A stretch of DNA of 64,000 bases, taken from contig CM073520.1 in NCBI GenBank assembly GCA_037074615.1, positions 35,583,527 to 35,647,526 on the forward strand. Reading direction: 5' to 3'. Shown piece by piece: positions 11,713 through 24,578 of the stretch (position 1 is the stretch's first letter; every line of letters starts with the position of its first letter). The notes under the pieces were generated by a model that made no database searches, was not told where the DNA came from, and saw nothing but the letters and a program-made list of their open reading frames with translations. The stretch is from Leucaena leucocephala (lineage: Eukaryota; Streptophyta; Magnoliopsida; Fabales; Fabaceae). Position numbers and translations under genes: made by a program.

Positions 11713-14700
11713 TCACCATTGGTATTTGGCAGCAAGAAGGACTTCCTCATACTGCTGAGCAGCGTTGTCCCAACTAAGATCTTGGGCCATCCCTCGTCTC
11801 TGAAGTCCTTCCCAGCTCTTTTTGTACTCCCTATAGGTCAAGAAGCAGTTCCCTAATGCATTTATCAACCTGTTTGATTCTGCTCTATCAAATGTCCATC
11901 CAAGGCCTGTTTCATTAAATGGATCAAAAGGCTGCACAGTATCTCTCAGTCCACCAACAGCATGCACGACAGGAACTGTTCCATAATTCATGGCATATAG
12001 TTGGTTCAACCCGCATGGCTCAAATCTTGAAGGCATGAGCAATATGTCTGCACCCGCAGTTATCCTGTGAGCCATCTTCACGGAAAACCCAACCCATCCC
12101 CTAATATTGTCTTGGTACTGGCATTGAAATTGCCTAAGCATTTGTTCTAGGTCAGGCCTCCCAGTGCCCAACATGATTAATTGAACATTCTGGCCCACCA
12201 TCCAGGGAACTGCTTCAGCGATGAGATCAACACCTTTCTGGCCATCTAATCTTCCAATGAAGCCAATTACTGGGATGTCCTCACGAACAGGCAAACCAAG
12301 CTCCTTTTGCAAGGCGGCTTTACACTGAGGCTTGCCAGTCTGCAGCGTCTCGAGGGAGTAGTTAGTGTAACCATCAGATTTCAAATGAACATCAAACTGG
12401 GGGTTCCAATCTTTGTTATCAATTCCATTCACTATGCCTCTCAACTTCCAGTCATTTTCATTTATTATTCCATTCAAACCCCAACCACCTTCAGAAGTTT
12501 TAAGCTCCCATGCATATCCATGGCTAACAGTAACCACACGGTCAGCAGTCTTTAAACCAGCTGCAAAGATATTGAAGTGATCACCTCCAACAGGATCGTA
12601 TAATTTGAAGAGGTCTATGTAGTGTTCAGGTAAATCCACATATGAGAAATCATCAACTGGACCACGACCCTGCACAGAAAATAATTGTGTTAATACTTCT
12701 TTACAAAGAGAAGGCCATTAAACCTTTGATTAATGAGAATTCAAAATCAGCTTCAGTCTGGCGCCACCAACAGGAGTCTCTCATTCTGTGACAGAGATTT
12801 GCTTTAAGATATAACTCAAGCATTACGATAAATTAGATTCTTCCGATGAGTAAAATTGTTTGATTTCTTCTAAACATTTGCAGCAACAAGAGCGGAGCCC
12901 TTATTTTGATCCTTACCTACTACGGTTTGAAAAGGCTATTCTAGTATCCACTTTCAATGGCATCATGATGCTCAAGATAGATACTCAGGATAATTATGGG
13001 TGTTTTTGTCTGGTGCAAAATGAAAACTAATTATCAGAAGGACATTGCATACTCAATGCTCAATTATGGGACCTTTATCATCAGATGAAGGGATACATTC
13101 AAACATTTGCAATTCCCTCCAGTAAATCACAATAATTTTAATTCAAACATTTTGGAGCATAGATGAACTGTCTCACAAGTGTAATAATCATCTTCTATTC
13201 TTTATTTTTTGCCAGAATAATCAATTTTTATTCTGGTTTTTCTGATATTCCTGATTTTGGGATTTTATGTGAGCATAGATTGGATTGAGTTTCTCCCTTT
13301 CATGAAAAATAAGCAACCAATTAGAGAACAGTTAACTCCGATTTTCTTCATGAACCATCTAGATTAGCTATACACCTAAATGAAAAGATTATAGATGGCC
13401 TATATCCTAGCATTTTCTTGCTAAGATATCCTAGCATTTTTTAATTTTAATTTTTTTTCTTTGCACAATTACAAGGTTTGTATTTAATCTTGACATAAAA
13501 GTTGGCCTTGGAATGCTGATCGATGTTCGATATATCAAAGACAATTTTGCTATATCCATCTATCCATTTTTTTTTTACGACCATGATTTACTCTAAGGAC
13601 CCCTGCAACATATACTTTGCTGAGAAAATTAACAATGTAAGCCTCTACATTTAATCCAAATCACCAAGTATGTCTTTCTAATTCAATTAAACAAGTACAC
13701 CAGATGTGCTGGATAAAAAATGTATAAAACTCTAGTTTCTTCCTTCTTCACAGTTCACATTATAGAACGAACAAAAACAATATTAAAATCATTAACAAGA
13801 CAGAAAGGTCACCTGGTATGCTATGTTATGAATCACAAGAACAGATCTTGTATACTTCATCAAACCATGGTCACGACAATAAGCCTTGAGATAAACTGGC
13901 AGCAACGCAGTATGCCAATCATTTGCTATGAAGACCAAATTTCCATCTCCATAGCAAATACCACCACATGGAACATACCAAGGAACCTGAAAATTGTTTA
14001 CTTTCGTCACTCTACTCATTCACATGAAAAGTCGACTAATACATAATTTGATAAGAAATTATCTAATATAAGCTTTGACTCTTGTTAAGTATAATTTTGA
14101 CGAACCACATAACCACTGATATGTGAGATAATCCGGTCAACATAATTTTTAAGATGCGTCCATCTTTGTAGGTTGGATCATTTCCCTTTGGAAAATGCTT
14201 AAGTATTTGCTTGAGGACCAGATTAAAGTGCTCCTGGTGAAGGTTCATCATATATTTACAGAATTTTCAGTGTTGATAATCATATGAAATTGTTGGTAAG
14301 TTCAACGGGCCACAGAAACAGTTTCTAACATATCCTACCGGGGATAATAAAATATTCAGAGCAATAGTCAAAATTAAGATGGAAAAATCAAATGTTGTAG
14401 TTACTGAAAGTTTAACACGACAGGGCAAACATGATAACATGTTAAGTGTCACTAAACAACAAATTTATAAGAGCCAAATACTATTTCATATATTTCCCCC
14501 ATTATAATGCAGAGTGATGAGACTTCGAGTTGGATAGTCCAAAATCTGATAACCAAGCTTGTTTGTTTTTTGAACAGACATGGAATATTACACATAATTC
14601 ACCATGAGACACATTAGATACAATAAGTGTTATGACTAAGTGACTCGTATATGATTGATTTAATTAAATAGCCACTGATTTCATGTACCTCAACTGCTGC

Positions 14701-17700
14701 CTTGCAAAACAGCACCATGCGTTTTAGAATATCCTGTTTCATTGAAGGACAATAGTCAAAAGAAATGCTAGGTGTGCAAAAAATTATAACAAGGTAACTG
14801 AGAAGTTATTAATGTACAAATGCAATATGTGTTACTAGGAGAATAAGGATTAGAATAGCATAGTATTTTGGTTATTACCCTCAGAATCAATCAAATAGAA
14901 CACAGTTCTGAAACGGGGAGGTGATCAGTAAGCATATAACTTATGACAAACAAAAAAGTTTCTTATTATTGATCCTCAGCATAGATAAAAGAAATGTTTG
15001 TTACATTACCAATCGGTTTCCTCCATAGATGTTATTCCCTATATGGCGAAACATAGGACAGTCAATAAACACAAAGTCTACACCATCAATATATGTCTGG
15101 AAATATCTCACTTCTACATCCTGAAAGTGAACGTATTGGAAGGTCAAACCACCATCAATTTCAATGTAATTTTATTAAAATACATGATACGTACCTGACC
15201 ATCTACTTTGTATCTTCTGATTACTCCTGTATCTTGGGGTTCAGCATAATTACCATAACGAGGAACCACAACCTGAGAGGGAGATGCGTATAAAGAAATG
15301 AGAAAATAGACATCTCTTCCAAAAAAACTTGACATGCAACATTACTTTTCTGATAATTTGATTTATATTATATGTTACTTAAAACATTAGATAGACACAA
15401 ATAATTTTAAATTTAATACAATGCCCAAAGCTTCTTAGCTTCTACAAGAAAAGAGATACTAATATTATATGTTACTTAAAACATTAGATAGACACAAATA
15501 ATTTTAAATTTAATATAAAGCCCAAAGCTTCTTAGCTTCTATAAGAAAAGAGATACTAATATTATAGGTTACTTAAAACATTAGATAGACGCAAATAATT
15601 TTAAATTTAATATAAAGCCCAAAGCTTCTTAGCTTCTATAAGAAAAGAGATACTAATATTAAATTTCAACATTGTAACATGTTTTGGGAAGATGAAATAA
15701 CCAAAGCTGAAACCAGTAACAAACACCAAAAAGAAGTAAGCAGAATATGCTTCACCATCCACTCGACAAATAATTAAAGGTTACAAGGTTCAACATTGAG
15801 CTAAAATATAGACTCTCATCTGTTGACATGATCTAAAACAAAAAAACAGTTCATTAGTTAAAGGAATAAATTATTACCATGACTCTATGCCCTCGCCGTG
15901 CCAAACTTTTTGGTAATGACCCAGCAACATCTCCAAGCCCACCTACGTTTTCATGTGCAAGTCATCAGATTGCATAAGAGCATATACTGAAGGGTAATAA
16001 GACACAACAAATGATTTCCAATAGAGTTGCAGGGATTCATTTGTTTGTAGAAGTAGCATCTGCCTATGACATGTATACGCTTGGTCATATAGCCACATTA
16101 GATTATTCTCATATCATGGATTTGCAGTGAAACATGGAGGCTTAAAAATATTACAGTTAATACATGTATATTTTCTAAATCTTTATTTTCCCCTTTCTCT
16201 AATAATTGAATCGGTTGGCTGGAAATTTGATTTTCAATTTTAAACTAACTCCGTGGGTTTAGCCCATCCAACAATTAAACAGCTAACTTCATTTAACTTT
16301 ATCCAACAAGGAAAACCTTCTCTAGAAATGATAAAAGATGGAATACCTGTTTTTGACCAGGGAGAGCATTCTGCTGCTACCAATATGACATTCATGACAT
16401 TGGCCCCGGCCAAAGGTAGAGAACTTTCACCTTCGCTCTCAACATTGTCAGCTTCAGTAGTGGCCTCATGTGAACTAGGTTCCATTATGCCATCCTGACT
16501 TCCGACTTTTAAATGGGAAGTTTCAGTTCTATTTGCAAGATAGGTTGGTAGGATATCTGGAGTAACTGTCTCATATTTACCATCTTCCATTTGTTCATTA
16601 ACATGTAACTTGGAGGGAGCCTTCTCAGGAGGCGAGATGTCATCATTTTCCCCCTGACCTTTATCAAAACCTTGATTAATGCCTGCAGCTGAGGCTTTTG
16701 GTAACTCCTCTTTACTTGACCGGACATAGTTGCTCGAAGACATGACGCCATTTTGGTATGCAACAGCTTTGTCTCCGCTGGTGAAAACTTTTTGTGGATT
16801 TGAGTCATTTGACAGAGAATTGTCATCAGTAAGTTCATAAGAGATATTGCCATCCACTTGTGGTTCAAAAATGTCTTCGTTGTTTATAGAAGAAACCAGC
16901 TTCTTTCTCTCAGCAATCTGTGATGGACAATAAAGGCTAAATAAGATCATCACAAAAGTGCTTAGACCTTTCTTTTAAGGTTTAAAATGCATAAAAAGGA
17001 CCAGTCAAAGAAAGCTGACACAGAATGTAGTTGTAACTTGCATAAACTCCACAAATATGATGAAGAAGCTTCATAAATTCTTAGTCTGGTACGAGAATCC
17101 CCAATGATGACCTTAAAAATCACGTTAAGATCAGTGATTCATATCATGTAACCAATCCACATCATGGCCTATTTTGGTTGCAAAATATGTTACGATGAAT
17201 ACATCACTGTTGAATGATGACTAAAAGCCAGAGATTGAATATGAACAGAAAAATGCCGCAGCTACAGCATGAACCCTTAGCAAACAGCATTCGATTACAG
17301 AATGATACACACAAGCGATGGCTTAACTTTCCCAAGAAAATATGTTGATTATTAAACAGTTTAATGTCGTATATTTTATTTTAACAAACTGATGAACGAA
17401 CTGCTCGGGCTAAATATTTCAGCCTATCTTAAGATGTGAATAGTCGCAAACCACATTGGAGCACGTAGGAAGAACATTACCCGCTGAAGAAGATTCCTCT
17501 GCATAGCAAGAACCTTCTTGCTCTTCTCAATGGTGGTCTGAAGCACATCGTCCGGTCCATCGTCGTCCTGACTTGTTCCTATACTCTTCTTACCAATAGC
17601 TCGAAGGTCGTTAGTCCGCCATAGGCGACCCCTACAGCGGCCAGGGAGTAGCCTACCATAATTCAGCGCCGTAGTGTCCGAGGCATTGAAGCTGGTAACT

Positions 17701-17831
17701 TCAGCAGACTTGGCGGGGCGATAAACGAATAATGGGAATGTACGAGGACGATTGATTTTAGTTTGAAGTAGGATGGAAGGGTCGGGATTAGTTTGAACAA
17801 GAAAAGGAAAAGAGTGAATGGATGATGCCAT
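11713..17831 (-). CDS. SS2: Starch synthase II, chloroplastic
   Basis: Eight exons in transcript order: 17481-17831, 16347-16917, 15878-15942, 15195-15272, 15010-15120, 14689-14733, 13813-13986, 11713-12669; 783 residues, normal for the family. SSII is a soluble plastid enzyme that elongates amylopectin chains with ADP-glucose. The first about 60 residues look like a transit peptide. A variable acidic region runs to about residue 290, then the GT5 domain opens with [20 protein letters not shown]; its ADP-glucose-binding KTGGLGD is split by intron 2. The C-terminal GT1 half shows [31 protein letters not shown] and the VGGLRDTV loop, and ends AAKYQW, the SSII signature. All key motifs are intact. 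Intron 3 carries a 97-bp tandem repeat. It is transcribed head-to-head with the FTSH6-type gene. Confidence 0.95.
15367..15660. repeat. Tandem repeat, 97-bp unit, three copies
   Basis: Three near-identical copies begin at 15367, 15464 and 15561, each starting ATTATA(T/G)GTTACTTAAAACA and containing CCCAAAGCTTCTTAGCTTCT. They lie inside intron 3 of SS2 (15273-15877). Few base differences separate the copies, so the expansion looks recent. Confidence 0.9.
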
Positions 17832-19171
17832 GGAGGCGGAGGTGGGCGAATTGTGTCAAAGAGCTCAGCAGAAGAAGAAATCGTTGAAAGAGAGGAACGA
17901 AGGGAGTGGAGTGAAGTGAAGAGGAGTTATGGCTTTCTGGTAGAGGAGAAGGGGGCCCCAAGAAGGAAAAATCAAGGAGGGGTTGGGGTTGAGGAGGAAA
18001 ACGGGTGAATTCAGCGGGAAGAGGCCTGCGCGCACCTCTAAGAGCAACAACTGAATTGAAGACGCGACGTGAATGAAGGAGTCGGGACCATTCTGTGTGC
18101 GCCTTTCAATCGCTGTTTTGGAGTTTTGGGCGTGAAAAGCTTATCCCCACCCTACCTCAACAACTTCTTTTGGCGTTTGGTTCGACTGAAGGAGGGGAGG
18201 GTAGGTGAGATTATAACTTTTGTTTGATTGGAGTACTTCCCATGGTTGCTTGTTTTGAACCCCCAATACTGTTTAACTCACTTTTTATGGCACCTAAGCA
18301 AGATTCAACTACGGGAAAGAAAGCCTGAAACTTGCAAGCGCTGCGTAGAAGGTTATTTATGGTGTGCACTGTGTCGCTTCTCTCTGGCGCTATTGTTATG
18401 AAAAGTAATCTCGACTGATTTGTAAAAAAAAAATGAATTTAGATCATTTTATAACTTGTTACAAGGCTATGAATATATTACTTATTGCAAGGAATTACAA
18501 TAAAGGCACATGTCCCTTTAGTTTATTATGAGAACTACAAAAATTAAATGGGAAAAAACAAAATATAAAATTAAAAAATACACAGGAAGCATTCAAAAGC
18601 AACAATCCAAGACGCCACAACATGGAGCAGCACAAATGCAATGAAAAAAAAAAAACGGAAATGACCAATATTAGCTATTGAGTTTGTAAAGAAATTGAGA
18701 AACCCTAAACCCAGGTCTGTTAACATTTCATCCTCTTTTTATTTTATTTTAAGAAAACATGTAAAAATTTTAGATCCTGTGGTTTCTTTTGATTTTTTCC
18801 TTGGCTCAAAATTATCCTTATCAACTTAGTAGGTGACGGGTCAAATGTTCCCTGAAAATCATATTCCCATCATCCAGAGAACGCGGGGGCCATGTTAGTG
18901 GATACCTCAATTTGGTCCCACGTAAGTGTATGCTCCATTTAAATTAATACTGCCACTCCCAAAAAAAAAAAACTCCAACTTTACGCTTAACTCGCTCCAT
19001 TTTCCTCCACGTGTGTGGTTGTGAGTAGGAAAGAGGAATTACACTTGAACGCTTGGGGAAAAAGTAGAGGAAAGTACGAATCTAGAAGTCTAGAACCTTG
19101 TTGACACAGAATCTTCCAAAACGGAGCACTAGAAGCCTCCCAAGTCCTAATCCTATTTCTTGTACTATTAT
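17832..19171. other. Shared divergent promoter region of SS2 and FTSH6-type gene
   Basis: Upstream sequence of SS2 (minus) on the left and of the FTSH6-type gene (plus) on the right. No gene is seen. The open frame at 17865-18050 on the minus strand is upstream of the SS2 start and has no recognisable product. The right part contains the regulatory cluster listed at 19008-19117. Confidence 0.6.
19008..19117 (+). promoter_or_regulatory. G-box and heat-shock-element-like cluster upstream of FTSH6
   Basis: CACGTG at 19008-19013 (in CACGTGTGTGG) is a G-box/ABRE core. At 19079-19097 two near-consensus TCTAGAA heat-shock half-dyads occur in a row (AATCTAGAAGTCTAGAACC), and at 19109-19116 GAATCTTC is a perfect GAAnnTTC pair. 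FTSH6 is known as a heat-induced gene in Arabidopsis, which makes the sites plausible. Binding is inferred only. Confidence 0.4.
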
Positions 19172-19684
19172 GGCCTGATAGAATTTTAAAAATAGATTTA
19201 TAGAAAAAAAGAATTTTTGAACAGATTATAAAAAAGGATTTTTAGAGAAGAGATTATGAAAAAAAAGTGATTTTGAATAAATGAATATTTGGATAGTTAT
19301 TTATAGAAGGGATTTTATTATTGGTAAATTACGAAAAAGGGTATAAGTATTAAATGAGGAGAGATAAGAGATAAGAGGAGAGAGGAGAGAGGGTATAAGA
19401 AAGAAAATAGAGAAAAAGTAGGAGAGAGGAGAGAGGGTGTAAGAAAAAGTAGGAGAAAGGGTGTAAGAAAAAGTAGGGGTAATATAGTAATTAGTTAGTT
19501 CAAACGTGGTTTACTGTTCTAAAAGCTACTCTGACCAGCTTTTCTGAAATCTTAGTTTTAAACCAGAGTTTAGTCCAAAAGTCCGTTTGAACAAATATGA
19601 CTGTTTGTTTTAAAATTTCTCCAAATCTAAATTTTGAGTCAAACTTTAGTTTAAAATTAAGGTTTGGATTTTTCCAAACAGGCC
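19172..19684 (-). mobile_element. MITE, PIF/Harbinger-like (copy C), in FTSH6 promoter
   Basis: A 513-bp element bounded by TAT at 19169-19171 and TAT at 19685-19687. The left end reads GGCCTGATAGAA and the right end is the reverse complement of GGCCTGTTTGGAAAAATCC. The interior has a GA-rich tract (about 19350-19480), the complement of the CT-rich core of copies at 2260-2868 and 45294-45805, so it is inserted in the opposite orientation. Its right edge is only 64 bp before the FTSH6 start codon. Confidence 0.75.
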
Positions 19685-19748
19685 TATATTATAACTAAAC
19701 GCTGCTCTTTCCCTCCATCATAATTTTCGCTGCGCTTCTCATACTCAA

Positions 19749-22586
19749 ATGAAAATGCCATCCTCTCTTTCTCTTCCTATTTCACCCTCTCTAATCTGCA
19801 AATCTCGCACTCATGCCTGCATCCCAAGATGGAACGACAAAGATAATACACATTCGCAATCTGGAGTTTCAGACCTTAAGCTGAGCAAGAGAAAGCTTCT
19901 GTTATACACTACCACTGCTGTGGGATTGTGCAGGCCTGCAAGAGCAGAGCCAGAAATCCCAAATGCTTCCACTTCAAACAGAATGACATACTCTAGGTTC
20001 TTGAACTACTTGGACGAAGGTGATGTAAAGAAGGTGGACCTCTTTGAAAACGGCACCGTGGCCATCGCCGAGATATACAATCCAATCTTGGATAAAATCC
20101 AGAGAGTGAAGGTTCAGTTACCGCCTGGGCCGCCTGAGGAGTTACTCAGAAAAATGGAAGAACGAAACGTAGACTTCGCTGCCTATCCCTTGCAGTTCAA
20201 TTGGTGGTCGGCAATTCTTTATTTTCTTGCCAACTTTGGATTTCCGTTGATATTGCTCGCATCTCTGTTCTTCAGGTCATCAACCAATAATCCTGCAGGC
20301 CCCAACTTGCCCTTTGGACTTTCAAGGTATGATCCATCAAGCAACGTACGTAAGGATCATGTGTGTCTCATCTGTTTTATGCCTCAACTCTGTTCTTTTG
20401 TAATTTAGGCTTGTTAGAATTATCTGGGTTCTATTTGTTGTATATTACGTGCAGGAGCAAAGCAAAATTTGAGATGGAACCAAATACAGGGGTGACATTT
20501 GATGATGTGGCTGGGGTTGATGAAGCAAAACAAGATTTTCAGGAGATCGTTCAGTTTCTGAGAACCCCAGAGAAGTTTACAGCAGTTGGAGCAAAGATTC
20601 CAAAAGGGGTTCTGCTGGTGGGACCACCTGGAACAGGGAAGACATTGTTGGCAAAGGCCATTGCAGGCGAAGCAGGGGTTCCATTCTTCTCAGTGTCAGG
20701 CTCAGAGTTCATTGAGATGTTTGTGGGGATTGGGGCTTCCAGGGTCAGAGACTTGTTCAACAAGGCAAAGGCCAATTCACCATGTTTGATATTCGTTGAT
20801 GAGATTGATGCTGTGGGGAGGCAGAGAGGGACAGGCATAGGAGGAGGCAACGATGAAAGAGAACAAACACTGAATCAGTTGCTCACTGAAATGGATGGCT
20901 TCACTGGTAACACGGGGGTCATAGTTATAGCTGCTACTAACCGACCTGAAATCCTCGATTCTGCATTGCTCAGACCTGGCAGGTTTGATAGGCAGGTATG
21001 TTTCTTCAGTTACATATTCATAGCATAGCATGTTATATTCATCCGTATAGTTTTGATTGTTGTAATTTAGTTTTTAAATTTTGGGGTAATGCCACTTAGT
21101 CCATAGTTTTAATTTAATCCAATTGATGCTTAGTTACTTTAGTATTTAAGTTTCATGAAATTTTTATAATTTTATGTTGAAAAAATTAATCTTTGTAGTT
21201 ATAATTTATTCTTTAAGCTTTTACTTAGGCAACTCAGTCATTTAATTTATTTAAAAATTACTTGTTAAACTTTAGCTCTCAATTACAATAGTTTTAACAA
21301 TATTTTATAGAATATACAATTTTATTTTTTAAAATATAGGTATTAGTATTTTATAAAGAGTAAATTATATCAAGTTAAGCTTCAAGTTGTATGAGTTAAA
21401 ATTTGGAGGCTAAATTATAATTGAATCAAAATATAAAGAGAAAAAAAGATTAATTTTCACCAAATATAATTTAACATTATGATTTTGGGATTGTGGAACA
21501 GGTGAGCGTTGGATTCCCAGATATAAGAGGCAGGGAAGAAATATTGAAAGTTCACAGCAGCAAGAAGAAGCTAGACAAGGATGTGAGTGTCAGTGTGATT
21601 GCCATGCGTACTCCAGGGTTCAGTGGCGCAGACCTAGCAAACCTAATGAACGAAGCAGCCATACTTGCTGGCAGGAGGGGCAAGCAGAATATCACCATGA
21701 GAGAGGTTGATGACTCTATAGACCGTATAGTTGCTGGCATGGAAGGAATCAAGATGACTGATGGCAAGAACAAGATTCTCGTCGCTTACCATGAAGTTGG
21801 CCACGCCGTCTGTGCGTAAGTATATCTTTCCCATCTTCATCCAACTCGACAATAAACACTCATTGGTTAAGTGAGTTGATTAGTTGGTTAATCATCTAAG
21901 ATTCTATATAAAGAGGTCTTAAATTATAGATTATGCTATACGTTATTGGTTGATTAATGAAGAAGTCTGATTATCTTTGTTCTTCTTTCTTGTTCGTTCT
22001 CAGGACGTTGACTCCGGGCCATGACCCAGTACAAAAGGTGACTCTGATTCCGCGGGGTCAAGCGAGAGGATTAACGTGGTTCCTACCAGGAGAAGATCCA
22101 GCTCTGATCTCTAAGCAGCAATTGTTGGCAAGAATAGTTGCAGGGCTAGCGGGAAGAGCAGCAGAGGAAGTGATATTTGGGGAATCAGAAGTAACCACCG
22201 GTGCGGCTGGGGACTTGCAGCAAATAACTCAAATAGCAAGACTGATGGTTACAACGTACGGCATGTCAGAGATAGGACCGTGGGCTCTGATTGATCCAGC
22301 AGTGCGAAGTGGTGATGTAGTGATGAGGATGATGGCGAGGAACTCAATGTCTGAGAAATTAGCGGAGGACATTGACGAGTGTGTGAAGAAAATCATAGAG
22401 ACAGCGTACGAGATTGCTAAGAATCATATAAGGAATAACCGTGAGGCCATTGATAAGTTGGTAGATGTGCTGATGGAGAAGGAGACTCTGACGGGTGATG
22501 AATTCAGAGCTATCTTGTCTGAATTTGCGAGCCTTCCTTCCGTTCAGATAGATACAACCCCTGTTGGCCAAATGATTGAAGCTTAA
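19749..22586 (+). CDS. FTSH6: ATP-dependent zinc metalloprotease FtsH, chloroplastic (FTSH6-type)
   Basis: Four exons: 19749-20326, 20455-20995, 21502-21815, 22004-22586; 671 residues, near the usual 680-690. It is a thylakoid-membrane AAA+ protease. Order of parts: transit region (to about residue 65, ending in an RPARAEP-type processing site); a membrane segment ([20 protein letters not shown], about 155-175); Walker A GPPGTGKT (249-256); Walker B LIFVDEID; second region of homology [20 protein letters not shown]; zinc site HEVGH (470-474). Plastid FtsH2/8 would be the alternative; the divergent N-terminus and the C-terminus ending VGQMIEA favour FTSH6, implicated in LHCII and HSP21 turnover during high light, senescence and heat recovery. 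Intron 2 is AT-rich and repeat-like. A MITE lies just upstream. Confidence 0.92.
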
Positions 22587-24578
22587 ATCCGAGTGTATTA
22601 ACTAGCTTATAAATGTACAGTCGCCAAAATAGATGTAGATACATAGATATAGAGTTTAACGTTAGTTAGAAACATATACCCTGGATGCATGTGTATGGTA
22701 AACCCTTGATTTCAGGTCGGATTCATCAGTTTGGTAGAGACGTGGGGTTTTGTACCTCATCATTATGTAACAAAGGTTATGTTCTAAGCGAAATGATTAA
22801 ATTATAGTAAGTTTACCTATCAATTTTTACCAAAAAAAAAACAAAGAGGTTTACCTATCAGTTATTTCAAAATCTATATGATTATATGGTAATTAAAAAA
22901 TTGTTGTGCAAACAAACAGGCTATATGGGGGTTTATCTATAAAAATATTTGATGTATTAATTGAATAGATACTCAAAAGTTAGGATTTAAAAATCTCTCG
23001 TTATAAGAATCTTGTTAATGGAAAATTTATAGATACTTAAGTTTATTTATTAATTATCACAATCATAAAATTTAGAACATGCATAGGAGAAGCATATAAC
23101 ATGTAAAATGCAAGTTTATATATAAAATTCACACCCACAACAAAGAATCAATCAAACAGCTTAAGAACAACAACAACCAATTTTAGTTAAGGATACATCC
23201 TGCCTCTGATGGTGAGTTTAGTAACACATGTAACTGAAAACATCATTAAACCAATCCTAAATGCAACTCTTAGGAAAGAAACAACACTGTCACACTCCTT
23301 GCTCAATTTCTTGCTTCTCTGTGATTTATTTCTCGCCAATACAGAGGTTAGTTGGGAGTAAAAGCTAAAAGGCATATTTTATAAAAAAAAAAAAAAGAAG
23401 CTAAAAGGCATATAAACAATATAAAATCGTGTCAATATGGTACCTCAAAGAAGTCATGTGAATAAAAGGCATATAACCAATAGAAATAAGTGCAATTAGG
23501 ACCTAAATATAAATAATCTAACACGCCATCTTCCTTATTGCTTTCTTCTTCATTTTTTATTATTACTTTGTACATGAAATGAGCGGCATTATAGCATTTT
23601 ATAAATTATGAAACGGCGCATTTTGATACTTTTTTACGATTTTTCAATAAATATCCATTTTCAGTATTTTTTAAACATATTTTAATAAGATTTAAATGTG
23701 AAAACTCACATGCATCGCACACAAAAAACATTTAACTATATAAATTTTTAATTTAATACCTGAGTCATATTCATAACTAGTAAAAAATGTGATTAATTAC
23801 AAGTTGTATTATAAATAAACTAATATTCATCCCATATAATGCAAGCTTTTTACTCAAAATCGTTGATAGTCAATAAACTAGTAACTCAAAATCAATTAAA
23901 AAAATGTCAAGTGGATGATTTAATTTCGAATGCTTCCACTTAGACATGAACACGAATAATTCACAATGGAATATTTTAGTAAGCTTGGGTCAACATCAGA
24001 ATGGCAAAATAGTGTTGTAATGGAGCTTGGCAATGATATGAGATTCCGTGTTTCATTGATAGACGAGTTTGAAATGTTGGCGGATGCACATGTTCATTTT
24101 CATTATATGATTATGAGCTGTCAGTAACAGCAAAACATCAAACAAGTAACCGCGACAAAATCAGTGACAGCAGTGACCCTTGCATCTATTCAAAAAGAGG
24201 AGACTCCTATTATGGCATTATGTGAAGCATGTCTTTCTTTTTCCCCTCACTTTTTCTTACTCTTTATTTTTTTTGGCCCTTTCGGCAGCCTCTGCTCAGG
24301 GGGTACGTACGGTCCCCTCTCAATTATTGATTGCTCGTCAACTTCTTCTATACATGCTGAGTTCGCCTGGAAATTAAAGAGACAGCTCAATGATTCCTTT
24401 ATGACTCACTACAAATAAATGAATACAATTCTCCCTATATTCATATATATATATATATATATATATTTCCAATAATTCCTGACTCCCCTTTATACCTACA
24501 ATCCCTCCAACTTTTGAGCCTCTTCTCTACCCTCTTAGAAGACCAAAATAAGGGATTTAAATTACAAAAGTCAGTTCA
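22587..24578. other. Convergent intergenic region, FTSH6-type to NDL
   Basis: Contains the two 3' ends. AT-rich and otherwise empty: short dispersed copies of AAAAGGCATAT occur near 23369, 23404 and 23466, and a (TA)n microsatellite lies at about 24443-24467. The open frame at 24164-24418 has no recognisable product. Confidence 0.6.
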
